A DNA stretch of 64,000 nucleotides from Pseudocitrobacter corydidari (GCF_021172065.1 NZ_CP087880.1:2580583-2644582), one strand, 5' to 3'; counted from the stretch's first letter, positions 1 to 11,075 are shown. Notes: generated by a model from the sequence alone, not told the origin. Program-made: numbers and translations.

Positions 1-26
1 GGGCCCGGCTTGCTGGAAAGGTCTCA

Positions 27-845
27 TTATTCGGGGGAATAAGGAAGGTTGGGTTTGTCCAGCCAATGAGTCAAATAGTGGGAGACCGCCTGGTTCTGGC
101 AGTGTCCGATAACCGGTAGGTGCGGCAATGCCGCTTTCAGCTGCCCCATCGCGTTGCCCATCACCAGGCCACGCCCGACCAGGCTCAGCATTTCGCGATC
201 GTTCATGGCATCGCCAAACGCCATACATTCCTGCATCGTCAGGCCAAGATGCGCGCTAAGCACCGTCAGCGCCGCGCCCTTGTTGCAGCCAACTGGCAAT
301 ACTTCCAGACAATCCACCGCCGAAAAACAGAGATGCGCACGATCGCCCAATGCCTCTTGTAGCTGAATGCTCAGACGCGCAAGATCATCGTGATCGCCGC
401 AGAAACAGATCTTGGTCACCTCATGGGCCGGGATCTGCCGCAGATCGCGCAGCTGATAGTGAAAGCCGCTGTACATATGCGCCTGCAACATTTCGGGAAT
501 CGCTTTGCCGGTGAACCAGCCGTTATCGTTGAAAACATGCATGCTGGCGTGGGTTTCCCAACGGGCATGCAACACTTCATCGGCCACGTCCGGAGAGAGA
601 TCGCTGCGATGCATGACATCGCCGTGCAGAGAGTGAACGCGGGTTCCGTTGCCGGTGATCAGGAACGCATCGAGCGCCAGTTGATCAATCAGCGGGCGCA
701 TTTCAAGAACATGCCGACCCGTGGCGAAGGTCAGCGTAATGTCGCGTTCGCGCAGGCGCTTGAGCGTGGCGATGGTCTCATTACCCAGCCGATGATCGGG
801 CATCAGCAGAGTGCCATCCATATCAAATGCCGCCAGTTTTGCCAT
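27..845 (-). CDS. cof: HAD-superfamily phosphatase Cof (HMP-PP phosphatase)
   Basis: 272-residue cytosolic HAD IIB phosphatase. The family hydrolyses sugar phosphates, PLP and the thiamin intermediate HMP-pyrophosphate. Motif I is DMDGT at residues 8-12 (nucleophile Asp8, acid/base Asp10). The C-terminal half carries a CNKGAAL lysine motif and FGDAMND for Mg2+ binding. An in-frame ATG lies 26 codons upstream, but the start at 845 is preferred: it has a GGAG ribosome site 5 bases before it and gives the E. coli length and N-terminus. Divergent from ybaE, with about 100 bp between them. Complete at its 3' end, 26 bases from the window edge. Confidence 0.95.
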   Translation of the reverse strand: MAKLAAFDMDGTLLMPDHRLGNETIATLKRLRERDITLTFATGRHVLEMRPLIDQLALDAFLITGNGTRVHSLHGDVMHRSDLSPDVADEVLHARWETHASMHVFNDNGWFTGKAIPEMLQAHMYSGFHYQLRDLRQIPAHEVTKICFCGDHDDLARLSIQLQEALGDRAHLCFSAVDCLEVLPVGCNKGAALTVLSAHLGLTMQECMAFGDAMNDREMLSLVGRGLVMGNAMGQLKAALPHLPVIGHCQNQAVSHYLTHWLDKPNLPYSPE

Positions 846-943
846 TTTATCTCCGCCTGTGATCCCGCTCTCTTGCGTACCAGTATTGCCTGAGATATAC
901 GGAAGTAATACTGAATTGTTCATATTTATTGTTCCGGGTTTTT

Positions 944-2641
944 ATGCGACTGCTTAACCGATTAAACCAGTTTCAGCGCCTGTGGCTGCCCTCTTCCGGC
1001 GCGCCGCAGCAGGTCACCATTGCCGATCTCGCGGCGCGCTGTTTTTGTAGTGAGCGACACGTCCGCACCCTGTTGCGTCAGGCAAACGAGGCGGGCTGGC
1101 TCAGTTGGCAGGCGCAGTCCGGGCGCGGGAAGCGCGGTACGCTAACCTTCCACACGACACCGGACGCACTGCGTAATGAGATGATGGAGCTGGCATTAAA
1201 CAGCGGTCAGCAACACAATGCGCTGGAGCTGGCACAGCTGGCGCCGGTGGAACTGCGCGCGCTGCTGCACCCTTTTCTGGGCGGCCAGTGGCAGAACAAT
1301 ACGCCGACGCTGCGTATCCCTTACTATCGTCCGCTGGAGCCACTGCATCCTGGGTTTTTAGTGGGTCGCGCCGAACAGCATTTAGCCGGGCAAATCCATT
1401 CCGGGCTGACCCGTTTTGGCCGCGATACCGCCCGCCCGGAAGGCGATCTTGCGCATCACTGGGAGGTTTCAGCGGATGGGCTGCACTGGCAGTTCTATAT
1501 TCGCTCCACCCTGCACTGGCACAATGGCGACCCTATCGAAACGCGACAACTCAGGCAACGGCTGGAAATGCTGCTGACGCTGCCCGGTTTACGCAGACTG
1601 TTCGCCAGCGTGGAACAAATCGCCCAGCCCCACGCCCAGTGCCTGAGCTTTACGCTTGCTCGCCCGGATTACTGGCTGGCGCATCGGCTGGCAAGCTATT
1701 GCAGCGTGCTGGCGCATCCGGACGATCCCACGCTCGGTAGCGGCCCGTTCCAGCTGAAGATCTTTGAGCCTGAGCTGGTACGTCTGGAAAGCCACCATCG
1801 TTATCATCTGGGGCATCCGCTGTTGCAGGCGATCGAGTTCTGGATCACCCCACAGCTGTTCGAACAGGATCTCGGCACCAGCTGCCGTCATCCGGTGCAA
1901 ATCGCCGTCGGCGAAGCGGAAGAGCTCAGCCAGTTGCGGCTGGTGAGCAACAGCATCAGTCTCGGCTTTTGCTACCTGACATTTCGTCAGAGTTCACGGC
2001 TCTCAAAAGCGCAGGCACAGCGGGTAATTGCGCTGATTCATCACAGCGGCCTGCTGCAATCATTGCCGGTGGATGAAAACCTGATTACCCCCAGCCAGGC
2101 GCTGCTTCCCGGCTGGGCAATTCCGCCTGTGCCGGAAGACGACACGCCCCTGCCGCCGCGTCTGACGCTGCATTATCATCTGCCTGTTGAATTGCACACC
2201 ATGGCCGAAGAACTGAAGCGGGCGCTGGCGCAGCAGGGCTGCGAACTGACGCTCTGCTTCCACGATGCGAAAAGCTGGGACGATTATCCGGATCTTGATC
2301 AGGCCGATCTGCTGATGGGCGATCGGTTGATTGGCGAAATGCCGGAATACACGCTTGAGCAGTGGCTGCGCTGCGATCCGTTATGGCCCGCCATACTGAG
2401 CGAGTCACGTTACTCCGCGCTGATTACCGCGCTGGATGCCGCGCAGGCGCAAGCGGACGAGACACAGCGCATCGCGGCGCTAAAAACCATCTTCACCCTG
2501 TTAATGGAAGAAGGCATGCTCACGCCGCTGTTTAACTATCAATATCAAATCAGCGCGCCGCCGGGGGTAAACGGCATTCACCTCAACGCACGCGGCTGGT
2601 TTGATTTCACCCAGGCCTGGCTGCCGCCATCAACGCGGTGA
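944..2641 (+). CDS. ybaE: SgrR-family transcriptional regulator YbaE
   Basis: 565 residues, the usual YbaE length. The N-terminal winged-helix part (about 1-115) has a recognition-helix-like segment CFCSERHVRTLLRQA. The rest resembles periplasmic oligopeptide-binding proteins (SBP_bac_5; TLRIPYYRPLEPL near 130, HWHNGD near 190), the architecture of the SgrR family, in which the solute-binding domain senses a cytosolic ligand. The ligand of YbaE is not known to me. The start MRLLNR at 944 was chosen over an ATG five codons upstream because it matches the E. coli N-terminus. Followed 66 bp later by queC on the same strand. Confidence 0.9.
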   Translation: MRLLNRLNQFQRLWLPSSGAPQQVTIADLAARCFCSERHVRTLLRQANEAGWLSWQAQSGRGKRGTLTFHTTPDALRNEMMELALNSGQQHNALELAQLAPVELRALLHPFLGGQWQNNTPTLRIPYYRPLEPLHPGFLVGRAEQHLAGQIHSGLTRFGRDTARPEGDLAHHWEVSADGLHWQFYIRSTLHWHNGDPIETRQLRQRLEMLLTLPGLRRLFASVEQIAQPHAQCLSFTLARPDYWLAHRLASYCSVLAHPDDPTLGSGPFQLKIFEPELVRLESHHRYHLGHPLLQAIEFWITPQLFEQDLGTSCRHPVQIAVGEAEELSQLRLVSNSISLGFCYLTFRQSSRLSKAQAQRVIALIHHSGLLQSLPVDENLITPSQALLPGWAIPPVPEDDTPLPPRLTLHYHLPVELHTMAEELKRALAQQGCELTLCFHDAKSWDDYPDLDQADLLMGDRLIGEMPEYTLEQWLRCDPLWPAILSESRYSALITALDAAQAQADETQRIAALKTIFTLLMEEGMLTPLFNYQYQISAPPGVNGIHLNARGWFDFTQAWLPPSTR

Positions 2642-2707
2642 AGAAGCTGGTCGCCACGCTGCCCGCGCGTTACCATAGCGTCTTTATCGTCATCAACAGG
2701 AAATGCT

Positions 2708-3403
2708 ATGAAACGCGCGGTTGTCGTCTTTAGCGGCGGACAAGATTCCACTACATGCCTGGTGCAGGCGCTCCATCAATATGATGAGGTCCACTGCGTC
2801 ACTTTTGATTATGGTCAGCGTCATCGCGCAGAGATCGACGTCGCCCGTGAACTGGCATTAAAACTGGGCGCGCGTGCTCATAAAGTGCTCGACGTCACCC
2901 TGCTTAATGAACTGGCGGTCAGCAGCCTGACGCGTGACAGTATTCCGGTGCCGGACTATGAACCGGACGCTGACGGTATTCCGAATACCTTTGTGCCGGG
3001 ACGCAATATTCTGTTCCTGACGCTGACGGCGATTTACGCCTATCAGGTAAAGGCCGAAGCGATCATCACGGGCGTTTGTGAAACCGATTTTTCCGGCTAC
3101 CCGGACTGCCGCGACGAATTCGTGAAGGCGCTGAATCACGCGGTGAACCTCGGCATGGCGAAAGATATTCGTTTCGAAACGCCGCTGATGTGGCTCGATA
3201 AAGCCGAAACCTGGGCGCTGGCGGACTACTGGGGCAAACTCGACCTGGTGCGCAGCGAAACGCTGACCTGCTATAACGGGATTAAGGGCGATGGCTGCGG
3301 GCATTGCGCGTCCTGTCATCTGCGGGCAAACGGGCTGAACCACTATCTGGCGGATAAAGTCGGCGTGGCGGCAGCGATGAAGCAGAAAACCGGGCTGAAG
3401 TAA
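2708..3403 (+). CDS. queC: 7-cyano-7-deazaguanine synthase QueC
   Basis: 231 residues. Converts 7-carboxy-7-deazaguanine to preQ0 with ATP and ammonia, in the queuosine pathway; Tgt and QueA for later steps are encoded at the right end of this window. The PP-loop SGGQDSTT is at residues 9-16. The four zinc-binding cysteines are at 188, 197, 200 and 203, in CYNG and GCGHCASC. The ribosome site AGGAAA is just before the ATG. It may be co-transcribed with ybaE. A REP pair follows the stop. Confidence 0.97.
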   Translation: MKRAVVVFSGGQDSTTCLVQALHQYDEVHCVTFDYGQRHRAEIDVARELALKLGARAHKVLDVTLLNELAVSSLTRDSIPVPDYEPDADGIPNTFVPGRNILFLTLTAIYAYQVKAEAIITGVCETDFSGYPDCRDEFVKALNHAVNLGMAKDIRFETPLMWLDKAETWALADYWGKLDLVRSETLTCYNGIKGDGCGHCASCHLRANGLNHYLADKVGVAAAMKQKTGLK

Positions 3404-3413
3404 ACGCGGTGGG

Positions 3414-3484
3414 TTGCCGGGGGCGCTGCGCTTGCCCGGCCTGGCGGCCATGTGTAGGCCCGGTAAGCGCAGCGCCACCGGGCA
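3414..3484. repeat. REP/BIME pair between queC and fadM
   Basis: Two inverted, imperfect REP units (TTGCCGGGGGCGCTGCGCTT and its mirrored partner ending AGCGCCACCGGGCAA) in the gap between convergent queC and fadM. Such elements can bind IHF, gyrase or Pol I or stabilise 3' mRNA ends. Here the unit probably also limits read-through from both sides. Confidence 0.8.
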
Positions 3485-3492
3485 ATGCGCAC

Positions 3493-3891
3493 TTACGCGA
3501 CCATCTGCTCCAGGTGTTCGCGTAACTCCCCTTCCAGAGGCAACGCCTTCTGCGTTTTCAGGTCAATGCAGACAAACGTAATCAACGCATCCGCCACTAC
3601 CTGCCCTTCCGGGTCCAGCGTCACCACCTGGCTTAACACGCCGCTTTTCCCGTTTAACTGCTCCACTTTACTGGTTACCGTGAGTACATCGCTCAGCACC
3701 GCCGGGCGGCGGTAGTTAATATTGATATTCACCACCACAAAGGCGATATGGTGCGCGGTCATCCACTGGAAACTGGCGCTGTTTTCCAGCCCATCCCAGC
3801 GGGCTTCTTCCAGAAACTCCAGATACCGGGCGTTATTAACGTGCTGATACACGTCCAGGTGATACCCGCGAACTTTAATTTTTGTCTGCAT
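3493..3891 (-). CDS. fadM: long-chain acyl-CoA thioesterase FadM
   Basis: 132-residue single hotdog-fold 4-hydroxybenzoyl-CoA-type thioesterase. The motif YHLDVYQHVNNARYLEFLEEARW (split: YHLDVYQHVNN, residues 10-20, then ARYLEFLEEARW) holds the catalytic Asp13. In E. coli FadM (YbaW) releases 3,5-tetradecadienoyl-CoA that stalls beta-oxidation of oleate. Transcribed away from a FadR-like operator at 3937-3951, consistent with the fad regulon. Convergent with queC. Confidence 0.95.
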   Translation of the reverse strand: MQTKIKVRGYHLDVYQHVNNARYLEFLEEARWDGLENSASFQWMTAHHIAFVVVNININYRRPAVLSDVLTVTSKVEQLNGKSGVLSQVVTLDPEGQVVADALITFVCIDLKTQKALPLEGELREHLEQMVA

Positions 3892-3936
3892 AGCGCCATA
3901 GCCTTACATGTTATTAGAAGAGTCAGAGGTCACACC

Positions 3937-3951
3937 ACTGGTATGACCTCT
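3937..3951. promoter_or_regulatory. FadR operator-like site upstream of fadM
   Basis: ACTGGTATGACCTCT fits the FadR core CTGGTnnGACC and resembles the fadL operator arrangement. It lies 46-60 bp upstream of the fadM start. E. coli fadM is known to be FadR-repressed. The site is nested in a larger inverted repeat, AGAGGTCA (3925-3932) and TGACCTCT (3944-3951). Confidence 0.6.
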
Positions 3952-3995
3952 TTAGTCTGGCAAACTTTGACGCCAGTGCAAGCCGCGAGAAGCAA

Positions 3996-4439
<444 letters not shown>

Positions 4440-4448
4440 TCAAATGTG

Positions 4449-4473
4449 GAAAAGGCCGCGAAAGCGGCCTTTG
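4449..4473 (-). terminator. rho-independent terminator of ppiD
   Basis: On the minus strand, AAAGGCCGC-TTTC-GCGGCCTTT followed by a short T/C tract, about 45 bp after the ppiD stop. Near-perfect GC-rich stem. Confidence 0.75.
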
Positions 4474-4515
4474 AGGTGTGCATCGCATTACAAATTAATG
4501 CGAGGGGGGTTCCGA

Positions 4516-6390
4516 TTATTGTTGCTGATCGACGATGTCGCCCATCTTAATCTTCGCCGCTTTACGCAGGTTGCTCATCAAGGCTTCGAACGCGATTTGC
4601 GCGTTGTTCTGGGTGATACCCTGAACCATCGCTTTCTTCTGCGCTTCCGGCATTTCGCCCGCTTTCACTTCATCCAGTGCCAGCAGAACCACGTTGCCCT
4701 GCATGTCGTTGCCCATACCGAAGCTTGGTTTGCCGGGCTGCGGTAACGGCAGTTCGAAGGTTGCCTGGCTCAGCGGATCCTGACCGGTACGGCTCAGGGT
4801 TTTGGTTTCGCCAAAACGCAGACCAGCAACTTTCATCGCCTCGTCGCCTTTACCGTCTTTCAGCGCAGCCAGCAGTTTTTCAGCATCGAGCTTCGCCTGC
4901 TGCTCTGCTTTGTTGTGCTTAACGATATCGGTCACCTGCGCTTTTACTTCGTCCAGCGGTTTCACGCTTTCTGCTTTGTGCTCAGCCACACGCAGAACAA
5001 AAGCACGATCGCCATCGACGGTGATGATGTCGGAGTTGTTACCCGGCGCGCCGTTTTCGCCCACCAGGCCACCGTTGAAGATAGCATCGGTAACCGGTTT
5101 GAAGTTCAGCTCAGCCGGGACGTTGTCGTGACCGAACCAGCCGGTCACCGCCGCTTTCACACCCGCAACCTGCTCTGCGCTCGCAAGAGAGTCGTTGTCG
5201 CTGCTGGCGGCATCACTCACTTTCTGCTGCAGGGCATAGTAGGCATCCAGCGCTTTTTCCTGTTTCACTTTGACAGCGATTTGCGCGTGAACATCTGCCA
5301 GCGGTTTCACCTGTTCCGGCTGGATATCGTCCAGACGCGCAATCAGGAAGCCCACGGAAGATTTGATCACGCCAGAGAGCTGACCTTTTTCTTTCAGGCC
5401 CGCGTCTTTCAGTTCCGGCACGGTAGCGGAATCTTCCAGCCAGCCCATGTCGCCGCCGTTACGTTTAGAGATAACGTCGGTAGATTTCTCTTTCGCAATC
5501 GCTGCAAAATCGCCGCCGTTGTTCAGCTCATCAAGGATGGCTTTAGCATCGGCTTCGGTTTTGGTCTGGATGATGCTGTAACGTTTACGCTCAGGCTGAG
5601 TGAACTCATCCTTGTGCTGGTCGTAGTAGGCCTGTACGTCCTCTTCAGACGCGGAAGACGGCATGCTCGCCGCATCCAGCTTGATGTAGCTGACGCGGAA
5701 CTGCTCCGGCGCAACAAACTGACCTTTGTTCTGTTCGTAGTAGCTGGCAATTTCCTGATCGCTTACCTGCTGCTTCGCGGCCAGCGCGTTGACGTCGATG
5801 GTGGCTTCACGCACCAGACGCTGCTGGGAAACCAGCGCGGCCAGCTGGTCGGTTTCACCCGGCAGCATAAAGTCGGTACCCGCAACGGCGCTAATCAGCT
5901 GGTTAGTGGTCAGCTGGTTACGCAATGCCTGCGCGTATTGATCGGCGGTCATGCCCATTTGGTTCACCAGCGCGTTGTAGCGGGTGTTATCGAATTTACC
6001 TTCGTTCTGGAAGGCCGGGGTCGCGAAGATTGCTTTACGCACCTGTTCGTCGCTGATACCGAGGCCCAGCTCTTTGGCGTATTGATCGAGCAGCGCTTCG
6101 TCCACCAGGCGGCTCAGCACCTGCTGACGCATTGTTTTGATGTAATTTTCGTTGGCCGCCAGTTCGGAGAATTGATCGCCCATCTGCTGCTGCATACGGT
6201 TACGTTCGCTGGCAACAGCGTTTTCAAACTGACTACGGCTGATTTCCTGGCCATTCACTTTCGCGGCATAGTTGTTACCGCCGCCGATCAGATAGCCACT
6301 TACGCCGGTCAAAATGAACGACACAATAATGATACCGAAAATTACCTTGAGCACGACGCTATTGGCTGCCGTGCGTAAATTGTCCATCAT
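4516..6390 (-). CDS. ppiD: periplasmic folding chaperone PpiD
   Basis: 624 residues. Anchored by one N-terminal transmembrane helix (about 16-34, VIFGIIIVSFILTGVSGYLI-like), followed by a SurA-like chaperone region and a parvulin domain (about 265-360, with GGDFAAIAKEKS and GGDMGWLE). PpiD contacts the SecYEG exit and helps newly translocated outer-membrane proteins; the parvulin domain is reported to be nearly inactive in E. coli. Separated from upstream hupB by a terminator, so it probably has its own promoter in the 200 bp gap at 6391-6590. Confidence 0.97.
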   Translation of the reverse strand: MMDNLRTAANSVVLKVIFGIIIVSFILTGVSGYLIGGGNNYAAKVNGQEISRSQFENAVASERNRMQQQMGDQFSELAANENYIKTMRQQVLSRLVDEALLDQYAKELGLGISDEQVRKAIFATPAFQNEGKFDNTRYNALVNQMGMTADQYAQALRNQLTTNQLISAVAGTDFMLPGETDQLAALVSQQRLVREATIDVNALAAKQQVSDQEIASYYEQNKGQFVAPEQFRVSYIKLDAASMPSSASEEDVQAYYDQHKDEFTQPERKRYSIIQTKTEADAKAILDELNNGGDFAAIAKEKSTDVISKRNGGDMGWLEDSATVPELKDAGLKEKGQLSGVIKSSVGFLIARLDDIQPEQVKPLADVHAQIAVKVKQEKALDAYYALQQKVSDAASSDNDSLASAEQVAGVKAAVTGWFGHDNVPAELNFKPVTDAIFNGGLVGENGAPGNNSDIITVDGDRAFVLRVAEHKAESVKPLDEVKAQVTDIVKHNKAEQQAKLDAEKLLAALKDGKGDEAMKVAGLRFGETKTLSRTGQDPLSQATFELPLPQPGKPSFGMGNDMQGNVVLLALDEVKAGEMPEAQKKAMVQGITQNNAQIAFEALMSNLRKAAKIKMGDIVDQQQ

Positions 6391-6590
6391 GGTGTAACAA
6401 CACTCCGCTGTAGGTGACTTTTATACCCGTCCTGCCGCAGGTTGCTGACAACCCGGCAAATTCAGAGCAAATACCTCGTGCAGCATAGCACGTCTCGACC
6501 GCTGCGCGTGAGGCCGTATTTTGACAAGAAAACGGGGCCGTTGTCAGCCCGAAACGCGTAGAAACTCGCAGAAAGTGGCATTTTGGACAT

Positions 6591-6617
6591 AAAAAAAGGC
6601 ACATCGTTCGATGCGCC
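6591..6617 (-). terminator. rho-independent terminator of hupB
   Basis: Minus-strand stem GGCGCATC-GAAC-GATGTGCC followed by seven T residues, 36 bp after the hupB stop. Confidence 0.9.
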
Positions 6618-6652
6618 CTTGTACTGTTTCACATTCCCAAACGGGAGAGCGA

Positions 6653-6925
6653 TCAGTTTACCGCGTCTTTCAGTGCTTTACCTGCACGGAACGCCGGTAC
6701 TTTCGCAGCAGCGATGGTGATCTCTTTACCGGTTTGCGGGTTGCGGCCAGTACGGGCAGCACGCTCTTTAACGGCAAAAGTACCAAAACCTACCAGCGCA
6801 ACATCATCCCCGGATTGCAGAGATTCAGTAACAGAAGCAATTAAAGCGTCTAACGCACGTCCAGCCGCAGCTTTGGAGATATCCGCACCCGCAGCAATTT
6901 TGTCAATCAGTTGAGATTTATTCAC
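6653..6925 (-). CDS. hupB: nucleoid protein HU, beta subunit
   Basis: 90-residue DNA-bending nucleoid protein that works as HU-alpha/beta or beta/beta dimers. It begins with a GTG codon (VNKSQLIDK), as in E. coli, with GAGAGGAAGAG ribosome site upstream. The DNA-clasping arm [11 protein letters not shown] (residues 59-69) has the conserved Pro63. An 18-codon N-terminal extension in the same frame is rejected because it lacks a ribosome site and is absent from the family. Downstream of lon, as in E. coli, but separated from it by a terminator and its own promoter. Confidence 0.98.
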   Translation of the reverse strand: MNKSQLIDKIAAGADISKAAAGRALDALIASVTESLQSGDDVALVGFGTFAVKERAARTGRNPQTGKEITIAAAKVPAFRAGKALKDAVN

Positions 6926-6989
6926 TGTTCTCTTCCTCTCTTTATTATTTATATCGCACCTGAATCCTTCACGGTGCAACGCGCAGCAG

Positions 6990-7017
6990 TTATATCAGGA
7001 CTGTCATGCCCTTACAA
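6990..7017 (-). promoter_or_regulatory. sigma-70 promoter of hupB
   Basis: Minus strand: TTGTAA (7012-7017), 17 bp spacer, TATAAC (6990-6995), about 65 bp upstream of the hupB GTG. E. coli hupB uses several promoters in this gap; this is the clearest one by eye. Confidence 0.6.
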
Positions 7018-7064
7018 CAATAGTTGTCGATAACAGTCCTGTCAGCGTCTTAAATTAGCGAGAC

Positions 7065-7104
7065 AAAAAAAGGCTGGCAAGTGTGTTTTCACCTGCCAGC
7101 CCTG
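7065..7104 (-). terminator. rho-independent terminator of lon
   Basis: Minus strand stem GGCTGGCA...TGCCAGCC followed by TTTTTTT, 30 bp after the lon stop. Confidence 0.9.
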
Positions 7105-7133
7105 TTTTTATTGACGCTCTTTGCGCGAGGTCA

Positions 7134-9488
7134 CTATTTTACGGTTACAACCTGCATGCCAGTAGGCTCATTTTGCAGCGCAAGGGCCAGAACTTCCTCG
7201 ATACGTTTCACCGGGTGAATATCAAGATCGGCCAGAACGTTGTCCGGAATCTCTTCCAGATCGCGCTTATTCTCATCAGGAATCAGAACAGTCTTAATAC
7301 CGCCACGGTGTGCCGCCAGTAGTTTTTCCTTCAGACCACCAATCGGCAGCACCAGACCACGCAGGGTAATTTCCCCAGTCATTGCCACATCGGCGCGAAC
7401 CGGGTTGCCTGTCAGGCAAGAAACCAGCGCTGTACACATGGCGATACCGGCGCTTGGGCCATCTTTCGGCGTTGCCCCTTCCGGCACGTGAACGTGGATA
7501 TCGCGTTTTTCGTAGAAATCCGGGTTGATACCCAGTTTTTCTGCACGCGCGCGTACCACGGTCAGCGCAGCCTGAATGGACTCCTGCATGACTTCGCCCA
7601 GCGAACCGGTATAGGTCAGCTTGCCTTTACCCGGCACACAGGCGGTTTCGATGGTCAGCAGATCGCCGCCCACTTCCGTCCATGCCAGGCCAGTCACCTG
7701 ACCGACGCGGTTTTCGTCATCCGCACGACCGTAGTCGAAGCGTTGAACGCCGAGGTAGTCATGCAGATTGTCGCCGTTAATATCGATGTGCTTCAGGGAT
7801 TTATCCAGCAGCAGCTGTTTCACCGCCTTACGGCACAGTTTCGAAATTTCACGCTCAAGGCTACGCACGCCCGCTTCACGGGTGTAGTAACGAATGATGC
7901 CGACAATCGCGCTGTCGTCCACCGTCAGTTCGCCTTTTTTCAGGGCGTTACGTTCGATTTGCTTCGGCAGCAGGTGCTGTTTGGCAATGTTCAGTTTCTC
8001 GTCTTCGGTATAACCGGACAGACGAATCACTTCCATACGGTCCAGCAACGGCGCCGGAATATTCATGGAGTTCGAGGTCGCAACGAACATTACGTCGCTG
8101 AGATCGTAATCCACTTCCAGATAGTGATCGCTGAACGCCACGTTCTGCTCTGGATCCAGCACTTCTAATAAGGCAGAAGCCGGATCGCCGCGCATATCGG
8201 ACGACATTTTGTCGATTTCATCGAGCAGGAACAGCGGGTTTTTAACGCCCACTTTCGCCATTTTCTGAATCAATTTACCCGGCATAGAGCCGATGTAGGT
8301 ACGACGGTGACCGCGAATTTCCGCTTCATCACGCACGCCGCCCAGCGCCATACGAATGTACTTACGTCCAGTCGCTTTAGCGATAGATTGACCCAGAGAG
8401 GTTTTACCCACCCCCGGCGGCCCAACCAGGCACAGAATCGGGCCTTTTATTTTGTTCACACGGCTTTGAACCGCAAGATACTCAAGGATACGGTCTTTCA
8501 CACGCTCAAGGCCGTAATGGTCGGTATCGAGGATTTCCTGCGCCTGACGAAGGTCTTTTTTGACCTTGCTGCGCGCATTCCACGGCACCTGCACCATCCA
8601 GTCGATATACCCGCGAACCACGGTCGCTTCGGCTGACATCGGTGACATCATTTTCAGCTTCTGCAGTTCGGCTTCGGTTTTCTCTTTCGCCTCTTTCGGC
8701 ATTTTCGCCGCGTCGATCTTACGCTTCAGCGCTTCGTTTTCGTCCGGCGCGTCGTCCATCTCGCCGAGCTCTTTCTGAATCGCTTTCATTTGCTCATTCA
8801 GATAGTACTCACGCTGAGATTTTTCCATCTGCTTTTTGACGCGGTTGCGAATGCGTTTCTCAACCTGCAGCAGATCGATTTCCGACTCCATCATCGCCAT
8901 CAGATATTCAAGGCGTTCGTTGATGTCGGACATTTCGAGCACAGACTGTTTGTCCGCCAGTTTCAGCGGCATATGCGCAGCGATGGTGTCTGCCAGACGT
9001 GCAGGGTCGTCGATGCTGTTCAGCGACGTCAGCACTTCTGGTGGGATTTTTTTGTTTAGCTTGATGTAGCCTTCAAACTGGCTAATCGCGGTACGAACCA
9101 GCACTTCCTGCTCGCGTTCTTCGATATCCGGTGATTCCAGATATTCCGCTTTTGCCGAAAAGTGTTCCCCGTTATCCGACAACGTGGTGATACGCGCACG
9201 CTGCAAGCCTTCAACCAGCACTTTGACAGTGCCATCCGGCAGCTTCAGCATTTGCAAAATAGAGGCCACGGTCCCGACGGTGAAAAGATCGTTTACACCC
9301 GGCTCATCCGTTGATGCTTCTTTCTGCGCGACCAACATGATTTTTTTATCATGATCCATGGCGGCTTCAAGGCAACGGATAGATTTTTCCCGCCCTACAA
9401 ATAAGGGTATGACCATGTGCGGATAAACCACCACATCGCGCAACGGCAATACGGGGATTTCAATGCGTTCAGAACGCTCAGGATTCAT
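7134..9488 (-). CDS. lon: ATP-dependent protease Lon
   Basis: 784 residues, identical in length to E. coli Lon. LON N-domain (1-205), coiled region, AAA+ module with Walker A GPPGVGKT near 356 and Walker [10 protein letters not shown], then the P domain with catalytic Ser in [10 protein letters not shown] (Ser679 by E. coli numbering) and the partner Lys near 722. Hexameric cytosolic protease for misfolded proteins and regulators such as SulA and RcsA. The start MNPERSERI at 9488 has a TAAGAGAGAGCT leader; a start 15 codons upstream is in frame but would fall outside the known protein. Preceded by a sigma-32 promoter. Confidence 0.98.
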   Translation of the reverse strand: MNPERSERIEIPVLPLRDVVVYPHMVIPLFVGREKSIRCLEAAMDHDKKIMLVAQKEASTDEPGVNDLFTVGTVASILQMLKLPDGTVKVLVEGLQRARITTLSDNGEHFSAKAEYLESPDIEEREQEVLVRTAISQFEGYIKLNKKIPPEVLTSLNSIDDPARLADTIAAHMPLKLADKQSVLEMSDINERLEYLMAMMESEIDLLQVEKRIRNRVKKQMEKSQREYYLNEQMKAIQKELGEMDDAPDENEALKRKIDAAKMPKEAKEKTEAELQKLKMMSPMSAEATVVRGYIDWMVQVPWNARSKVKKDLRQAQEILDTDHYGLERVKDRILEYLAVQSRVNKIKGPILCLVGPPGVGKTSLGQSIAKATGRKYIRMALGGVRDEAEIRGHRRTYIGSMPGKLIQKMAKVGVKNPLFLLDEIDKMSSDMRGDPASALLEVLDPEQNVAFSDHYLEVDYDLSDVMFVATSNSMNIPAPLLDRMEVIRLSGYTEDEKLNIAKQHLLPKQIERNALKKGELTVDDSAIVGIIRYYTREAGVRSLEREISKLCRKAVKQLLLDKSLKHIDINGDNLHDYLGVQRFDYGRADDENRVGQVTGLAWTEVGGDLLTIETACVPGKGKLTYTGSLGEVMQESIQAALTVVRARAEKLGINPDFYEKRDIHVHVPEGATPKDGPSAGIAMCTALVSCLTGNPVRADVAMTGEITLRGLVLPIGGLKEKLLAAHRGGIKTVLIPDENKRDLEEIPDNVLADLDIHPVKRIEEVLALALQNEPTGMQVVTVK

Positions 9489-9571
9489 AGAGCTCTCTCT
9501 TAGTTTAATGTCCGCCAGGTAATCAGATGACACAAGTGTGCGTCATGCCATCATTAACATGTATGTCAGTA

Positions 9572-9598
9572 TATGGGGATGTATTCCACACATTCAAC
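9572..9598 (-). promoter_or_regulatory. sigma-32 heat-shock promoter of lon
   Basis: Minus strand: GTTGAAT (9592-9598), 13 bp spacer, CCCCATA (9572-9578), matching the RpoH consensus CTTGAAA-N13/15-CCCCAT. It lies about 85 bp upstream of the lon ATG, as in E. coli. Confidence 0.85.
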
Positions 9599-9613
9599 GC
9601 CATGATTACGGAA

Positions 9614-9645
9614 AAATAAAAGGGGAGATAAAATCCCCCCTTTTT
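9614..9645 (-). terminator. rho-independent terminator of clpX
   Basis: Minus strand stem AAAAAGGGG...CCCCTTTTA followed by TTTTT, 28 bp after the clpX stop. It separates clpPX from lon. Confidence 0.8.
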
Positions 9646-9672
9646 GATTAACTGATTGTATGAATTGGCGAA

Positions 9673-10947
9673 TTATTCACCAGAGGCTTGCTGCGCTTCC
9701 GGCTTACCGTAAATCAGCAGAGGCTTGCTCTGGCCGCCAATCACCGACTCATCGATAACCACTTTTTCGACGTCTTCCATAGAAGGCAGATCGTACATGG
9801 TATCGAGCAGTGCGGCTTCGACGATAGAGCGCAGACCACGCGCGCCGGTTTTACGGATCATCGCTTTCTTGGCAATGGCATCCAGCGCTTCATCGCGGAA
9901 TTCGAGATCCACACCTTCCAGATTGAACAACGCCTGATACTGTTTGGTCAGGGCATTTTTCGGCTCTTTCAGGATCTGAATCAGCGCCTCTTCGCTCAGC
10001 TCATTGAGCGTTGCAACCACCGGCAGACGACCAATAAATTCCGGGATTAGACCAAATTTGATCAAATCTTCCGGCTCAACCTGCGTCAGCAGTTCGCCTT
10101 CGCTGGCTTTATCGGTTTTCGATTTCACGGTCGCGCCGAAGCCGATACCGGAACCTGTTTCTACACGGTTAGCGATAACTTTATCGAGGCCCGCAAATGC
10201 GCCGCCGCAGATAAACAGAATCTTGGAGGTATCAACCTGCAAGAATTCCTGCTGCGGATGTTTACGCCCACCCTGAGGTGGAACGGCAGCGACGGTGCCT
10301 TCAATCAGTTTCAGCAACGCCTGCTGTACGCCTTCGCCCGAGACGTCACGAGTGATAGACGGGTTGTCAGATTTACGAGAAATCTTATCGATTTCATCAA
10401 TGTAAACAATGCCGCGCTGGGCTTTCTGTACATCGTAATCGCATTTCTGCAGCAGTTTCTGAATGATGTTTTCGACGTCTTCACCCACATAACCGGCTTC
10501 GGTCAGGGTGGTGGCGTCAGCCATGGTGAACGGTACGTCCAGCAGGCGTGCCAGCGTTTCAGCCAGCAGCGTTTTACCGGAACCGGTCGGGCCAATCAGC
10601 AGAATGTTACTTTTACCCAGTTCAACGCCGTTGCTGGTATCACCGTTGCGCAGACGTTTGTAGTGGTTATACACCGCTACAGCCAGGACCTTTTTCGCCT
10701 GTTCCTGACCGATGACGTAGTCATCCAGGTGATGGCGAATTTCATGTGGCGTCGGCAATGCACTACGTTCACGATGCGGCGCCACTTCTTTAATCTCTTC
10801 GCGAATGATGTCATTACACAGATCAACACATTCGTCGCAGATATACACTGACGGCCCGGCGATCAGCTTACGCACTTCGTGCTGGCTTTTGCCGCAAAAA
10901 GAGCAATACAACAGTTTGCCCGAACCATCTTTGCGTTTATCTGTCAT
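9673..10947 (-). CDS. clpX: ClpXP ATPase subunit ClpX
   Basis: 424-residue AAA+ unfoldase that recognises tagged substrates (ssrA, lambda O, RpoS-RssB) and feeds ClpP. N-terminal zinc-binding domain with Cys15, Cys18, Cys37 and Cys40 (CSFCG and ICDEC). Walker A GPTGSGKT near 119, Walker B VYIDEIDK, and the IGF loop for ClpP docking (GIGFGA) in the middle. It follows clpP by 128 bp on the same strand and is likely co-transcribed with it. Confidence 0.98.
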   Translation of the reverse strand: MTDKRKDGSGKLLYCSFCGKSQHEVRKLIAGPSVYICDECVDLCNDIIREEIKEVAPHRERSALPTPHEIRHHLDDYVIGQEQAKKVLAVAVYNHYKRLRNGDTSNGVELGKSNILLIGPTGSGKTLLAETLARLLDVPFTMADATTLTEAGYVGEDVENIIQKLLQKCDYDVQKAQRGIVYIDEIDKISRKSDNPSITRDVSGEGVQQALLKLIEGTVAAVPPQGGRKHPQQEFLQVDTSKILFICGGAFAGLDKVIANRVETGSGIGFGATVKSKTDKASEGELLTQVEPEDLIKFGLIPEFIGRLPVVATLNELSEEALIQILKEPKNALTKQYQALFNLEGVDLEFRDEALDAIAKKAMIRKTGARGLRSIVEAALLDTMYDLPSMEDVEKVVIDESVIGGQSKPLLIYGKPEAQQASGE

Positions 10948-11075
10948 GAGTCAAAACCTCTTTTTAAGTTCTTTGTGCCGCATATGACGACGCAAATGCC
11001 ATTCTCAAGCGCAAGCCGCTTCGCAAGCGTTGTGCCGCCCATACATAGTATAGCGGCACACTCACGCTCTGGGCA

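Noticed and set aside
3414..3484. CRISPR-like or palindromic array
   Set aside because: Only two inverted units with no spacers; matches the REP/BIME consensus.
4915..6378. Plus-strand open frame of 487 codons opposite ppiD
   Set aside because: Shadow of the conserved ppiD gene, with no ribosome site and with Phe/Val/His-rich composition typical of antisense frames.
9489..9672. SraA-like small RNA reported in the E. coli clpX-lon gap
   Set aside because: The gap holds the sigma-32 promoter and clpX terminator; I cannot recognise an sRNA sequence by eye.
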